Shown: positions 19,938 to 28,901, numbered from the stretch's first letter. The stretch: 64,000 nt of DNA from Methylorubrum rhodesianum (GCF_014199985.1 NZ_JACHOS010000002.1:404702-468701), one strand, 5' to 3'. Notes: a model not told the origin generated them from the sequence alone. Program-made: numbers and translations.

Positions 19938-21508
19938 GCGTCGCCTCCCTTCTTCATGCGGTTCTGCCGGTACCATGCGTGGAAGCTCTGGCGCGGGGCG
20001 TGGGGCATCTCGCGCTTCTTCCCCCACGTGTTGGCCGGGTTGTAGACGGCGAAGCGCGGCAGCACGCGAAGCGCCGAATCGGCGGTCTGGATCGCTGCGC
20101 GATAGGCAGCGGGGCGGCTGAGCACGGCACCGGCCGCCTTCATCATCCCCTGCTTCAGCAGCGGGATCTGATGCTCCTCGGCCAGCACCTTGCGCCAGGC
20201 GAAGATCTGCTCGTGGATGTTGATCTTCACCGGGCAGACGTTGGTGCAGGAGCCGTTCATGGTCGAGGAGAACGGCAGGGTCGAGTATTTCCGCTTGTTG
20301 AAGGTCGGGTCGATGATGAGCCCGATCGGGCCGGAATAGGTCGCGCCGTAGGAGAGGCCGCCCGAGCGCCGGTAGACCGGGCAGGTGTTCATGCAGGCGC
20401 CGCAGCGGATGCATTTGAGCGAAGTCCAGAATTCCTCCATCGCCAGCCGCTCGGAGCGGCCGTTATCGACCAGCACCATGTGCATCTCGGTTCCCGGTCG
20501 CGGCGCGCGGAAATGCGAGGTGTACTGGGTGATCGGCGAGCCGAGCGCCGAGCGCGAGAGCAGCCGGATGAACACGCCGAGATGCTCGACGCGCGGGATC
20601 AGCTTCTCGATGCCGATCGAGTGAATCTGCAGCGGCGGCACGTTGCCGGACAGGTCGGCATTGCCCTCGTTGGTGCAGGTGACGACCGTGCCGGTCTCGG
20701 CGATGGCGAAGTTGCAGCCGGTCAGCCCCGCATCGGCCTTGAGGATCAGCGGACGAGTGGTCTCGCGCTGGCTCTCGGCGAGGTAGTGGGCGTCGTCGTT
20801 GTCGGGGTCGGTCCCGAGGGTCCGGGCGAACACGTCGGCGACGTCGAGGCGGGTCTTATGGACCGCCGGCATCACCACGTGGCTCGGCTCCTCCTCGTCG
20901 AGTTGCTGGATGCGCTCGCCGAGATCGGTCTCGATCACGTCGATGTCGTGGGCTGCCATGAAGTGACGGAAGCCGCACTCCTCGGTCAGCATCGACTTCG
21001 ATTTCACCAGAGATTTGGCGCCGTGCTTCCTCAGGATGTCGAGCACGATCCGGTTATGCGCCGCCCCGTCCTCGGCCCAGTGGACGTGGACGCCGTTGGC
21101 CTTGGCCGCCGCCTCGAACTGTTCGAGGTAGCGGTCGAGATGGGTGAGCGTATGGGTCTTGATCTGCGAGGCGAGTTCGCGAAGCTCCTCCCATTCGGGG
21201 ATGCCGTGGGCAGCCACGTCGCGCTTGCGGCGGACATCCCACAGGCGCTCGTCATGGGCCTTCTGGTGCAGCGGCGCGGCGAGGAAGCGCTCGGCGGCTT
21301 CCGCCTGATCGATCGGCCGGTTGCCGCGGATCTTCGCACCCCGGGGCTGCGGCTCGCGCGGGGCATCGGCACGGATCGGCTTCGAGGCGGCCTCGGCGTG
21401 CTGGAGCCGGTCGCCGCCGGGTCCCCGCTCGCTCTCGTCGGAGGGGGCGCGCACCTCGCGGTGGAGCACGTCCTCGGTCTGGCGCGGGGTCAGGTCGTCG
21501 CTGCTCAT
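19934..21508 (-). CDS. lutB: lactate utilization iron-sulfur protein LutB
   Basis: The 524-residue protein has the DUF162 LutB domain followed by a ferredoxin-like double cluster region: KCIRCGACMNTCPVYR and SCTNVCPVKINIHE, giving cysteines for two [4Fe-4S] clusters. Conserved ADAGLTGCNFAIAETGTVV also fits LutB. The first ~75 residues before the homologous part are charged and low-complexity, longer than in Bacillus LutB. The ATG at 21508 overlaps the lutA TGA by ATGA. All three lut genes overlap by four bases, implying one transcript and matched translation. Confidence 0.92.
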   Translation of the reverse strand: MSSDDLTPRQTEDVLHREVRAPSDESERGPGGDRLQHAEAASKPIRADAPREPQPRGAKIRGNRPIDQAEAAERFLAAPLHQKAHDERLWDVRRKRDVAAHGIPEWEELRELASQIKTHTLTHLDRYLEQFEAAAKANGVHVHWAEDGAAHNRIVLDILRKHGAKSLVKSKSMLTEECGFRHFMAAHDIDVIETDLGERIQQLDEEEPSHVVMPAVHKTRLDVADVFARTLGTDPDNDDAHYLAESQRETTRPLILKADAGLTGCNFAIAETGTVVTCTNEGNADLSGNVPPLQIHSIGIEKLIPRVEHLGVFIRLLSRSALGSPITQYTSHFRAPRPGTEMHMVLVDNGRSERLAMEEFWTSLKCIRCGACMNTCPVYRRSGGLSYGATYSGPIGLIIDPTFNKRKYSTLPFSSTMNGSCTNVCPVKINIHEQIFAWRKVLAEEHQIPLLKQGMMKAAGAVLSRPAAYRAAIQTADSALRVLPRFAVYNPANTWGKKREMPHAPRQSFHAWYRQNRMKKGGDA

Positions 21509-22248
21509 GCGGCGGCTCCGTTCAGCACCTGGGCGATGTGGATGTATCGCAGCGGCACGCCGAGACGCTCGGCGCAGCCCTTCTGATGCATCAGGCAGGA
21601 GGAATCGGCCGAAACGACGTACTCGGCGCCGGCCCGGGCCTGATCCGTCACCTTGTCGTAGCCCATCTTGGCAGAGACCGCCGGCTCGAACACCGAGAAG
21701 GTGCCGCCGAAGCCGCAGCATTCGTCGGGGCGCGTCAGATCGACGACCTCCAGCCCCTTCACCTTCTTCAGAAGGTTGAGGGGCTTCGAGAAGAACGGCC
21801 TGTTCAGCTCGGTCGGCCGGGCATGGCCGATGCCGCGCAGGGCGTTGCAGTTCGAGTGGTAGGCGACCTTGTGCGGAAACTCTGCCCAGGGCAGCTCCTC
21901 GATCTTCAGGACATCGTGCAGGAACTCGACCAGTTCGAAGGTCTTGGCCCGCACCGCCTTGACCTCATCGGTCTGCGGGATGGCGGTGAGGTGCTCGCGC
22001 ACCTGATGCACGCAGGAGCCAGACGGGGCGACGACATAATCGAACCCTGAGAAATTCTTGACGAACAGAGCCTCGGTCGCGGCCGCCTCCTGGTGGCAGC
22101 CGGTATTCGTCATCGGCTGGCCGCAACAGGTCTGATCGTAGGGATATTCGACAGACAGGCCGAAGCGCTCCAGCAGCTCCAGCGTGGCAATGCCGACCTC
22201 CGGCTCGAAGGCATCGACGTAGCAGGGGACGAAAAGCCCGATCCGCAT
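21505..22248 (-). CDS. lutA: lactate utilization protein LutA (CCG-domain)
   Basis: The 247-residue protein has two cysteine-rich CCG motifs: YDQTCCGQPMTNTGC early and PDECCGFGGTFSVFEP late, as in LutA/GlpC/HdrB-type subunits that bind iron-sulfur centres and contact redox partners. It starts MRIGLFVPCYVDAFEPE, the family start. It is the promoter-proximal gene of lutABC. The upstream ccmG gene ends 122 bases away on the same strand, so read-through is possible. Confidence 0.93.
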   Translation of the reverse strand: MRIGLFVPCYVDAFEPEVGIATLELLERFGLSVEYPYDQTCCGQPMTNTGCHQEAAATEALFVKNFSGFDYVVAPSGSCVHQVREHLTAIPQTDEVKAVRAKTFELVEFLHDVLKIEELPWAEFPHKVAYHSNCNALRGIGHARPTELNRPFFSKPLNLLKKVKGLEVVDLTRPDECCGFGGTFSVFEPAVSAKMGYDKVTDQARAGAEYVVSADSSCLMHQKGCAERLGVPLRYIHIAQVLNGAAA

Positions 22249-22370
22249 GGCGCTCTTTGATCGCGATTTCAGCCGAGTGCGCGGCCCGTCCACCTTGGAA
22301 CGGTTTCAAGCCGGCAAGGGCTGCATACGCCTCCGATCCCGCGTTTCCAAGCGCGGGCCGCGCGCTTCGA

Positions 22371-22988
22371 TCAGTTGGTCACGGGCGCGGACCGCCCGGC
22401 GGCGCGGATACGGCCCAGGACGCTGGCGTAGTTCTCCGGTGTCAGAATCCCGACGAGCTTGTCGCGGATCACACCGTCGGGCCCGATGATGAACGTTTCC
22501 GGCACGCCGTAGACGCCGAGATCGATGCCGGCCCGGCCGCTCGTATCGGCACCGACGGCGGCGAAGGGGAGACCGTTGCGCTCCAGCCAGCGCCGCCCGG
22601 CATCACCCGGATCCTTGTAGTCGATGCCGACCAGGCGGATGCCGGGCTCCTGCGCGAGCCGCATCAGCATCGGATGCTCGACCTGGCACGGGGCGCACCA
22701 CGAGGCGAAGACGTTGAGAACGGTGACCTGTCCCTTCAGGTCCGCGCTCGACAGTCCGGGCACCGGCTTGCCTTCGGCCTGCAGGCCGTTCACCGGCGCG
22801 AGCGAGAAGGCCGGCACGGGCTTGCCGATCAGTGCCGAGGGCAGAGCCTGCGGATCGGCGCCCGAGCGCAGCCGCACGAAGAACGCGACCGCCAGCACGG
22901 CGAAGACGAGCACCGGCAGCAAGACGAGGAGCGAGCGGCGGGGACGCTCGCCGCCGGGCGGCATCGCGCCTGGAGCCTGCGCACTCAC
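22371..22988 (-). CDS. ccmG: thiol:disulfide interchange protein CcmG (DsbE)
   Basis: The 205-residue protein has an N-terminal anchor (LLVLLPVLVFAVLAVAFFV) and a periplasmic thioredoxin fold with the active site NVFASWCAPCQVEHP and the cis-proline loop GVYGVPETFIIG. It reduces apocytochrome c cysteines before heme attachment. A GTG at 22988 overlaps the ccmD stop codon (GTGA) and is the likely start; an ATG eight codons downstream is possible. Confidence 0.93.
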   Translation of the reverse strand: MSAQAPGAMPPGGERPRRSLLVLLPVLVFAVLAVAFFVRLRSGADPQALPSALIGKPVPAFSLAPVNGLQAEGKPVPGLSSADLKGQVTVLNVFASWCAPCQVEHPMLMRLAQEPGIRLVGIDYKDPGDAGRRWLERNGLPFAAVGADTSGRAGIDLGVYGVPETFIIGPDGVIRDKLVGILTPENYASVLGRIRAAGRSAPVTN

Positions 22989-23137
22989 GGCCGCCCTCCC
23001 CGGTCGTCCTGAAGCTCGGCGAGCGCACGGCGCTGGGTCCGCCCGTCCCACCAGCCATTGAGGATCAGGGCACCGAGCACCAGGGCGGCGAAGCCGTAGG
23101 AGCCGGCGATGAAGGGGGCGTAGGGTCCAAAGTCCAT
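22985..23137 (-). CDS. ccmD: heme exporter protein CcmD
   Basis: The 50-residue protein MDFGPYAPFIAGSYGFAALV has one transmembrane helix and a basic RTQRRAL tail, the CcmD pattern. CcmD helps release heme-loaded CcmE from CcmABC. It is set between ccmC, eight bases upstream, and ccmG, which overlaps its stop. It is short and easily missed in the GC-rich frames. Confidence 0.92.
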   Translation of the reverse strand: MDFGPYAPFIAGSYGFAALVLGALILNGWWDGRTQRRALAELQDDRGGRP

Positions 23138-23145
23138 GCTTGGTC

Positions 23146-23952
23146 TCAGATCGCCTGTCCGACGGGAAGGGTCGCGGCGGCGCGGGGAACCGCGACGGCC
23201 TCCTGCGCGCCGGAATCGAGCCGCTCGGCCTGCCGGATCAGCAGCGTGCGCACCCGGCGGCGGTAGATCTCGGTCCGCATCGCCTGCAAGTGCAGGGTGA
23301 CGCCGAGCAGGGTCATCGCCAGCACCATCTCGAGCAGCGGGTAGAGCATCGAGGAGTCGATCGACGAACCGCCCATGCGCAGGATCGAGGCGGGCTGGTG
23401 CAGCGTCGACCACCAGTTCACCGAGAACTTGATGATCGGCAGGTTCACCGCGCCGACCAGCGTCAGAATTGCGACCGCGCGGGCGGCACGGCTCGGATCC
23501 TCGATGGTCCGCCACAGCGCGATGATGCCGCAATAGATCAGGAACAGCACCAGCATCGAGGTCAGGCGCGCATCCCACACCCAGTAGGTCCCCCACATCG
23601 GCTTGCCCCAGAGCGAGCCGGTGACGAGGCAGATCAGGGTGAAGGCCGCGCCGATCGGTGCTGCGGCACGCTGCGAGACGTCGGCGAGGGGATGACGCCA
23701 GACCAGGGTGCCGATCGCCGACAGGGTCATCGCCCCGTAGAAGCCCATGCCGAGGATCGCGGCGGGCACGTGGACGTACATGATCCGCACGGTGTCGCCC
23801 TGCTGGTAGTCGGGCGGCACGACGAAAAAGGTCAGATACAGCCCGGTCGCCAGCAGCGCGGCCGAGCTCGCGGCGAGCCATGGCAAGGCCGCACCCGACC
23901 AGCGCAGGAAGTGGCCCGGATGGGCGAGACGGTTCCAGAGAGCGGTCCACAT
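23146..23952 (-). CDS. ccmC: heme exporter protein CcmC
   Basis: The 268-residue membrane protein carries the CcmC heme-handling signature GKPMWGTYWVWDARLTS (WWD-like domain) and six hydrophobic segments, plus the conserved histidines in MYVHVPAAI and WSTLHQPASI. It loads heme onto CcmE. The ATG at 23952 has GGAAG five bases upstream; a second ATG four codons earlier (23964) is an alternative. ccmC-ccmD-ccmG form a tight operon, separated by 15 kb from ccmA-ccmB. Confidence 0.94.
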   Translation of the reverse strand: MWTALWNRLAHPGHFLRWSGAALPWLAASSAALLATGLYLTFFVVPPDYQQGDTVRIMYVHVPAAILGMGFYGAMTLSAIGTLVWRHPLADVSQRAAAPIGAAFTLICLVTGSLWGKPMWGTYWVWDARLTSMLVLFLIYCGIIALWRTIEDPSRAARAVAILTLVGAVNLPIIKFSVNWWSTLHQPASILRMGGSSIDSSMLYPLLEMVLAMTLLGVTLHLQAMRTEIYRRRVRTLLIRQAERLDSGAQEAVAVPRAAATLPVGQAI

Positions 23953-24160
23953 GGCCGCTTCCATACCGCCGAGTGCGCTGCAGCAGCAATGCGCGTCAAC
24001 GTCCCGGCCAGCGTGTCCCCGGCCGATGCCGCCCAAGTCAGCCGGCTGCGGAATATTTGTGCAGCGCATGAACGGAACGGCCCGTAGATTAAAAACTTAC
24101 CGGCTTGTCCCGCTCGAAATCTACTGTTCGAGGCCTGAGGGCGATGTTGCAGGCTGACCC

Positions 24161-25000
24161 ATGCTGATCAAGACCGGTTACCACATCACTTTCGAAACCG
24201 ATGCGGCAACGCCGATGTCGCTGCTGCTCAGTGTTCACCCCTCGCGCCAGGGCGACCTGCGCAGCCCCGAGACGATCACGTTCGATCCCCCGATTCCGCA
24301 GCGGCAGACGCTCGATGCCTTCGGCAATGTCTGCACCCGCATCGTCGCCCCATCCGGCCGCCTCTCGATCGCGGCGGATTTCCTCGTGGCCGATTCGGGT
24401 CTGCCCGATGCAGTGGTGCCGGAGGCCAGCCAGGCGCCGGTGGACGCCTTGCCGGACGAGGTGATGGTCTACCTGATGGCGAGCCGCTACTGCGACACCG
24501 ACAACCTATGCGGGATCGCATGGCAGCTCTTCGGCCAGACGCCGGAGGGCTGGGCGCGGGTTCAGGCCATCGTCGACTACGTGCATGCACGCATCCGCTT
24601 CGACTACCAGCGCGCGGATGCCACCCGAACCGCCTCCGACGGCTATCACCAGCAGGTCGGCGTTTGTCGCGACTTCGCCCATCTCGCCATCGCGTTCTGC
24701 CGCTGCATGAACATCCCGGCGCGCTACTGCACGGGCTATCTCGGCGATATCGGCGTTCCACCCGTGCCCGATCCGATGGATTTCTCCGCGTGGTTCGAGG
24801 TCTATCTCGGCGGCCGCTGGTACACTTTCGATGCCCGCCACAACACGCCGCGGATCGGCCGGATCGTGATGGCGCGCGGTCGCGACGCCACGGATTGTGC
24901 GATCTCGACGAGCTTCGGCACGGCGCGGCTGGTCCGGTTCGAGGTTCACACCGACGCGGTGTCGGACGAGACGGCGGTCGATCTGATGCGGGCCGCCTAG
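24161..25000 (+). CDS. second transglutaminase-like protein
   Basis: The 279-residue protein shares its architecture with the 18383-19243 product: N-terminal beta domain starting MLIKTGYHITFETDAATPMS, then a core with the cysteine in QVGVCRDFAHLAIAFCRCMN, the histidine position replaced by tryptophan-phenylalanine context (FSAWFEVYLGGRW), and the aspartate in YTFDARHNTPR. The usual DFHAVFEAY histidine reads DFSAWFEVY here, so the classical triad looks incomplete. No signal peptide is visible. The function is unknown; it diverges from ccmC. Confidence 0.8.
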   Translation: MLIKTGYHITFETDAATPMSLLLSVHPSRQGDLRSPETITFDPPIPQRQTLDAFGNVCTRIVAPSGRLSIAADFLVADSGLPDAVVPEASQAPVDALPDEVMVYLMASRYCDTDNLCGIAWQLFGQTPEGWARVQAIVDYVHARIRFDYQRADATRTASDGYHQQVGVCRDFAHLAIAFCRCMNIPARYCTGYLGDIGVPPVPDPMDFSAWFEVYLGGRWYTFDARHNTPRIGRIVMARGRDATDCAISTSFGTARLVRFEVHTDAVSDETAVDLMRAA

Positions 25001-25105
25001 GACGCTTCCCGACCGAGTGGGTGTCGGCTCGTCATCAGACCGCTCCTTGCAACGGGGATCGGAATGGGCCGGCCTGATACGATCGTCTCGGGCATGGCGC
25101 CGGCG

Positions 25106-26200
25106 TCATGCCATCAGCCGATCGGCCACGGCCTCGGCCAGCGAGAGTGAGGACGTCAGGCCCGGGCTCTCGATCCCGAACAGCTGGACGAGTCCGGGCA
25201 GGCCGTGCTCGGCTGGTCCGTCGATGCGGAAGTCCGCCGCCGGCTCGCCGGGACCCGTGAGCTTCGGACGAATGCCGGCATAGTCCGGCGTCAGGCCTAG
25301 CTCCGGCAGGCCGGGCCAGTAACGCCGGATCGGTGCCGCGAAGCGATCGGCGCGCGCGGCATCGACGCTATAGTCGGGTGTGTCGACCCACTCGACATCG
25401 GGTCCGAACCGCATACGTCCAGCGAGATCCAGGGTTAGGTGAATGCCCAGGCCGCCCTCGACCGGTGCCGGATAGATCAGCCGCGAGAAGGCCGGTCGTC
25501 CGACGCACCCGAAATAGCTGCCCTTGGCCAGGACCTGCCGGGGTACGCTGCCCGGCACAGCCCCCTCGATCCGACGGGCAAGGGATTGCGCGCCGAGGCC
25601 GGCCGCGTTGACGAGACCGTCGACCGTCACGTCGCCCGCCGCCGCGCCGCCGAAGCGGACGTGCCAGCGCCCCTCCCGCCGCTCGGCGGCCTCGATCGGA
25701 GTGCGCAGAGCCAGCACGCCGCCGGCATCTTCGACATCCCCGAGGAAGGCGAGCATCAGAGCGTGGCTGTCGACGATCCCGGTTGCGGGGGAGTGAAGCG
25801 CGGCTACGCAGGACAAGGCCGGCTCGAGCGCGACGGCTTCGGCGCGTTCGAGCAGGTCGAGGCCCTCGACCCCGTTCTCGATCCCGCGCGAATAGATCGC
25901 TTCGAGCGTCGGGCGTTCCGCGTCGGACGTTGCCACGATGAGTTTGCCACAGAGGCGGTGGGGCACGCCGTGGCTCTCGCAAAAGTCGACGAGACGGTGG
26001 CGTCCCTCCACGCAATGATGGGCGCGGAGGGAGCCCGGCGGATAGTACATTCCGCCGTGAATCACCTCCGAGCTGCGCGCGGAGACGCCGGTCCCGATCG
26101 CCTCGGACGCCTCCGCGAGGATGACCGATGCACCGCGCAGGGCGAGAGCCCGCGCGATCGCGAGCCCGACCACCCCCGCTCCGACAACGAGCGCCTCCAT
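25106..26200 (-). CDS. FAD-dependent oxidoreductase, L-2-hydroxyglutarate oxidase-like
   Basis: The 364-residue protein is a DAAO-fold flavoenzyme. It begins with the FAD-binding MEALVVGAGVVGLAIARALA and then SSEVIHGGMYYPPGSLRAHHCVEGR, a pattern typical of LhgO/L-2-hydroxyglutarate oxidases. The C-terminal DYAGIRPKLTGPGE and LFGIESPGLTSSLSLAE complete the fold. It would oxidise a 2-hydroxy acid, possibly L-2-hydroxyglutarate, passing electrons to quinone or oxygen. It converges with the second transglutaminase-like gene and stands alone. Confidence 0.85.
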   Translation of the reverse strand: MEALVVGAGVVGLAIARALALRGASVILAEASEAIGTGVSARSSEVIHGGMYYPPGSLRAHHCVEGRHRLVDFCESHGVPHRLCGKLIVATSDAERPTLEAIYSRGIENGVEGLDLLERAEAVALEPALSCVAALHSPATGIVDSHALMLAFLGDVEDAGGVLALRTPIEAAERREGRWHVRFGGAAAGDVTVDGLVNAAGLGAQSLARRIEGAVPGSVPRQVLAKGSYFGCVGRPAFSRLIYPAPVEGGLGIHLTLDLAGRMRFGPDVEWVDTPDYSVDAARADRFAAPIRRYWPGLPELGLTPDYAGIRPKLTGPGEPAADFRIDGPAEHGLPGLVQLFGIESPGLTSSLSLAEAVADRLMA

Positions 26201-26393
26201 GCCTCGCCGGCCTCACTCATCTCGCGACACAGGCTGTTTCCGGCCCGACCGCGAGGATCGGGCGGGGTCTGGAGGAATCGGACGGCGGGGTCGTCGATCG
26301 GATGACCCCTCCGGTGCCCTTTCGATTCCGCCGCTTCCCTATCGGATCGGATCAGGGTCTCGCTCGAGCGCCGTGCCGACCGGGACCCTACGA

Positions 26394-27713
26394 TCAGGTC
26401 TTGCTGTCGAGCGGTCGGCCGAGGAGACGGGCGAATTCCGCTTCGATCTCCTCGACCGAGAATGGGTTTTGGCCCTGAGCAGCCGCCTCCGAAGCCTCGG
26501 TCTTCGACGCTTCCGGCTTCGGCGGCTCGGACCGCGCCGGTTCGGGCCTGGAGGGTTGGGATAAGGCCGGCTCAGCTTTGGCCGCCTCGGGTCTGGCTGC
26601 CTCGGATCTGGCAGCTTCGGGCTTCGGCAGGTCCGGCTTGGCGGATTCAGGTCGGGACGGGGCCACGAATTGGGGCGGGGCAACGGGCTTGGCGGCCACC
26701 TTCGGCTTCGGTTCGGACCTGGGTTCGGGCTTCGGCTCGGATTGGGGCGAGCTCGGCACGGCGGCCGGTGCGGGCTCCGGACTGACCGGGACGGCCGGCG
26801 GCGGCACGGCCGTCGCGGGAGACGGGCGGACCGGTTCGGCCGGCCGTGCCCCCGCCATCGCCGCCGCGATCGGATCGGCGCGGGGCGTCACCGGCTCGGG
26901 CGGCGGAGGTGCTTCGCTGGCGCCTCCGGGCGGCGGCGTGACGGCGGACGAGGGACGCTTCAGCGCGACCTGAAGCTGCCGTGCCATGTCGGAGAGGACG
27001 GCCGGATCGACCGCCCTCGGCTCGCGGCTGGCCATGACCGGTGCAGGGTCAGGCGCGGAATCCGGTGCCGCTGCGCCTTCGGGGCGGGGGGGACGCTCGG
27101 ACGCGGGCTCTGGCCGCGGGCTGACGACGGGCGGCGCGGTACGCCGCATCAGGCGGCTGACCGGCGTGACCGGTCGCGCCGGGGCATCGGCAGGCGAGAT
27201 CTCGGGCTCGAACAGGCCGGGATCGAGGGGGGGCGCCCGGTCGCCGGCGGGCGGAGCGCCGGAGATGGCGGGCGGCACCACCTCCGGCATCGCGAAGGTC
27301 GGAGGCATGGGCGAATCGAAGAAAGGATCGGTGCGCGGCGGCTCCAGGCCACCGGCGTCGGCGGCGCCGATCTCGCCCGAACGCGCGTGACCCTCCGCCG
27401 CATAGCGGCTCCCCGCCCCGCGCTGGATGTGCCGCTCGACCACGACATCGTTGGGACCGCCGACGAGAAGCAGATGCTCCACGTTGTCCCGCCGCAGCAG
27501 GATCAGCTGCCGCTGACGATCGAGCTCGTAGATGTCGACGATGCCGAGCCGCGGCTGGCGGCCGCGCTGGCCCGCCCCCGCCGAAAGGGTGAGGCCGCGC
27601 CCGGACAGCCGCATGAACAGCAGCGCCGCAATCAGGAGCAGCACCAGGATGACGACGAAGATCACCAGGAACTGCAGGGCGAGAGGACCGTCGGAACTGA
27701 AGAACGCTTGCAA
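26394..27713 (-). CDS. fliO: FliO-like flagellar biosynthesis protein with long Pro/Ala/Glu-rich tail
   Basis: The protein has one N-terminal transmembrane helix (LQFLVIFVVILVLLLIAALLF) and then a short FliO-like domain with IYELDRQRQLILLRRDNVEHLLLVGG. About 300 residues of Pro/Ala/Glu-rich, probably disordered sequence follow, with many PEAARSE-type repeats. FliO helps assemble the FliPQR export core. The start is uncertain: no ATG precedes the helix, and TTG at 27713 gives 439 residues. The tail is far longer than in classical FliO. The gene is divergent from the flgB operon, which supports a flagellar role. Confidence 0.72.
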   Translation of the reverse strand: MQAFFSSDGPLALQFLVIFVVILVLLLIAALLFMRLSGRGLTLSAGAGQRGRQPRLGIVDIYELDRQRQLILLRRDNVEHLLLVGGPNDVVVERHIQRGAGSRYAAEGHARSGEIGAADAGGLEPPRTDPFFDSPMPPTFAMPEVVPPAISGAPPAGDRAPPLDPGLFEPEISPADAPARPVTPVSRLMRRTAPPVVSPRPEPASERPPRPEGAAAPDSAPDPAPVMASREPRAVDPAVLSDMARQLQVALKRPSSAVTPPPGGASEAPPPPEPVTPRADPIAAAMAGARPAEPVRPSPATAVPPPAVPVSPEPAPAAVPSSPQSEPKPEPRSEPKPKVAAKPVAPPQFVAPSRPESAKPDLPKPEAARSEAARPEAAKAEPALSQPSRPEPARSEPPKPEASKTEASEAAAQGQNPFSVEEIEAEFARLLGRPLDSKT

Positions 27714-28047
27714 GACCCGCGTCTTTCGTAGTCGGAGCTTCGGTGTCGGTGCGCGGCGTCCAGCGGTGACTGGAGCCGGCGGGCGACGCGATCTCGGCCC
27801 CACGCAATACAATGCCTGATTATCGCCGCCGCCCAGCCGCCCGGCAACAAAGGCTGACACTTCGTTAACAACTCGGTGCGTCGCAACTCGCCGATTTTTC
27901 ACCCCGTTCGTCGGGGCGGACGAATGGGCACCCGGCAGGATTTGCCCGGTTAACGGCTCCTTAACCATGTCGGCGGCAGATTCTGCCGGGTCCGGAGGTG
28001 CGGCTCCTCACGAGTCCCGTCGCCTTCCGCACCGGATCCGAGGCACC
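27714..28047. other. divergent flagellar promoter region
   Basis: This stretch separates the FliO-like gene from flgB. It has no gene. It contains a perfect CtrA-type full site (27950-27964) and a lone TTAAC near 27864. An in-frame ATG at 27967 could extend FlgB by 27 residues, but the extension is not FlgB-like. Confidence 0.6.
27950..27964. promoter_or_regulatory. CtrA binding site TTAA-N7-TTAA
   Basis: The sequence TTAACGGCTCCTTAA matches the alphaproteobacterial CtrA consensus exactly. It lies 84 bases upstream of flgB. CtrA activates early flagellar genes in Caulobacter and rhizobial relatives, and the CtrA-pathway kinase CckA is encoded at the end of this gene block. Confidence 0.7.
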
Positions 28048-28464
28048 ATGTCGCTCACCGACCTGCCCTTGCTCGGCATGCTGCGCACCCGGATGCACTG
28101 GCATCAGGCCCGCCAAGCCCTGCTCGCCGAGAACGTCGCCAATGCCGACATGGCGGGTTTTCGCCCGCGCGACCTGGCTGAGCCTTCGGCCGCCTCCACC
28201 GGCCTCGCTGCCCCCGTCGGCGCCTCCGTCGGCGGCGACGGGCTCGCCCGCACCGATTCCGCGCATATCGGGATGCCGGCCAGTGCCGGGCCGAACGCCG
28301 ACCCACGCCGTTTCAAGGGCTTCGAGGTCCGCCCCTCCGGCAACGGGGTGAACCTGGAGGAGGAGATGATGAAGGCCGGTGACAACCAAGCCGACTATCA
28401 GCTCGTCGCCTCGCTCTACCAGAAGAGCCTCGACGCCCTGAAGATCGCCGTCGGCAAGCGCTGA
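28048..28464 (+). CDS. flgB: flagellar basal-body rod protein FlgB
   Basis: The 138-residue protein starts MSLTDLPLLGMLRTRMHW and has the rod-protein motif LLAENVANADMAGFRPRDL. It ends with VNLEEEMMKAGDNQADYQLVASLYQKSL, the amphipathic C-terminal helix that packs in the rod. FlgB forms the proximal rod with FlgC and FliE. The ATG at 28048 follows a GAGG motif. It is first gene of flgB-flgC-fliE-fliQ-fliR-flhB. Confidence 0.95.
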   Translation: MSLTDLPLLGMLRTRMHWHQARQALLAENVANADMAGFRPRDLAEPSAASTGLAAPVGASVGGDGLARTDSAHIGMPASAGPNADPRRFKGFEVRPSGNGVNLEEEMMKAGDNQADYQLVASLYQKSLDALKIAVGKR

Positions 28465-28485
28465 GATCCGTAAACGGAGACCGTC

Positions 28486-28896
28486 ATGGATTTCCTGAAG
28501 AGCCTCGGCATCGCTGCTTCCGGCCTCAAGGCGCAGTCCGGCCGGATGCGCATCATCGCCGAGAACATCGCCAACGCCGATTCGACGGCGCAGACGCCCG
28601 GCGGTGATCCCTATCGGCGCAAGATCCCGACCTTCGCGAGCCGCTTCGACCGCGAGTTGAACGCCAGTGTCATCGAAGCCGGCCGGGTGCGGCGCGACCC
28701 CACGCCGTTCCGCACCAAGCACGACCCCGGCAACCCGGCCGCGGATGCCCGCGGCGAGGTGCGCATGCCCAACGTCAACGGGCTGATCGAGAACATGGAC
28801 ATGCGCGAGGCCCAGCGCTCCTACGAGGCCAACCTCAACATGGTGACCGCCACGCGGCGGATGATCTCCCGCACCCTCGAGATCCTGAAGGCGTAG
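28486..28896 (+). CDS. flgC: flagellar basal-body rod protein FlgC
   Basis: The 136-residue protein MDFLKSLGIAASGLKAQSGR carries the N-terminal rod motif IIAENIANADSTAQTPGGDPYRRK and the C-terminal NGLIENMDMREAQRSYEANLN. It forms the proximal rod above FlgB. It follows flgB by 21 bases and is followed by fliE after five bases. Confidence 0.96.
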   Translation: MDFLKSLGIAASGLKAQSGRMRIIAENIANADSTAQTPGGDPYRRKIPTFASRFDRELNASVIEAGRVRRDPTPFRTKHDPGNPAADARGEVRMPNVNGLIENMDMREAQRSYEANLNMVTATRRMISRTLEILKA

Positions 28897-28901
28897 CCCC
28901 G

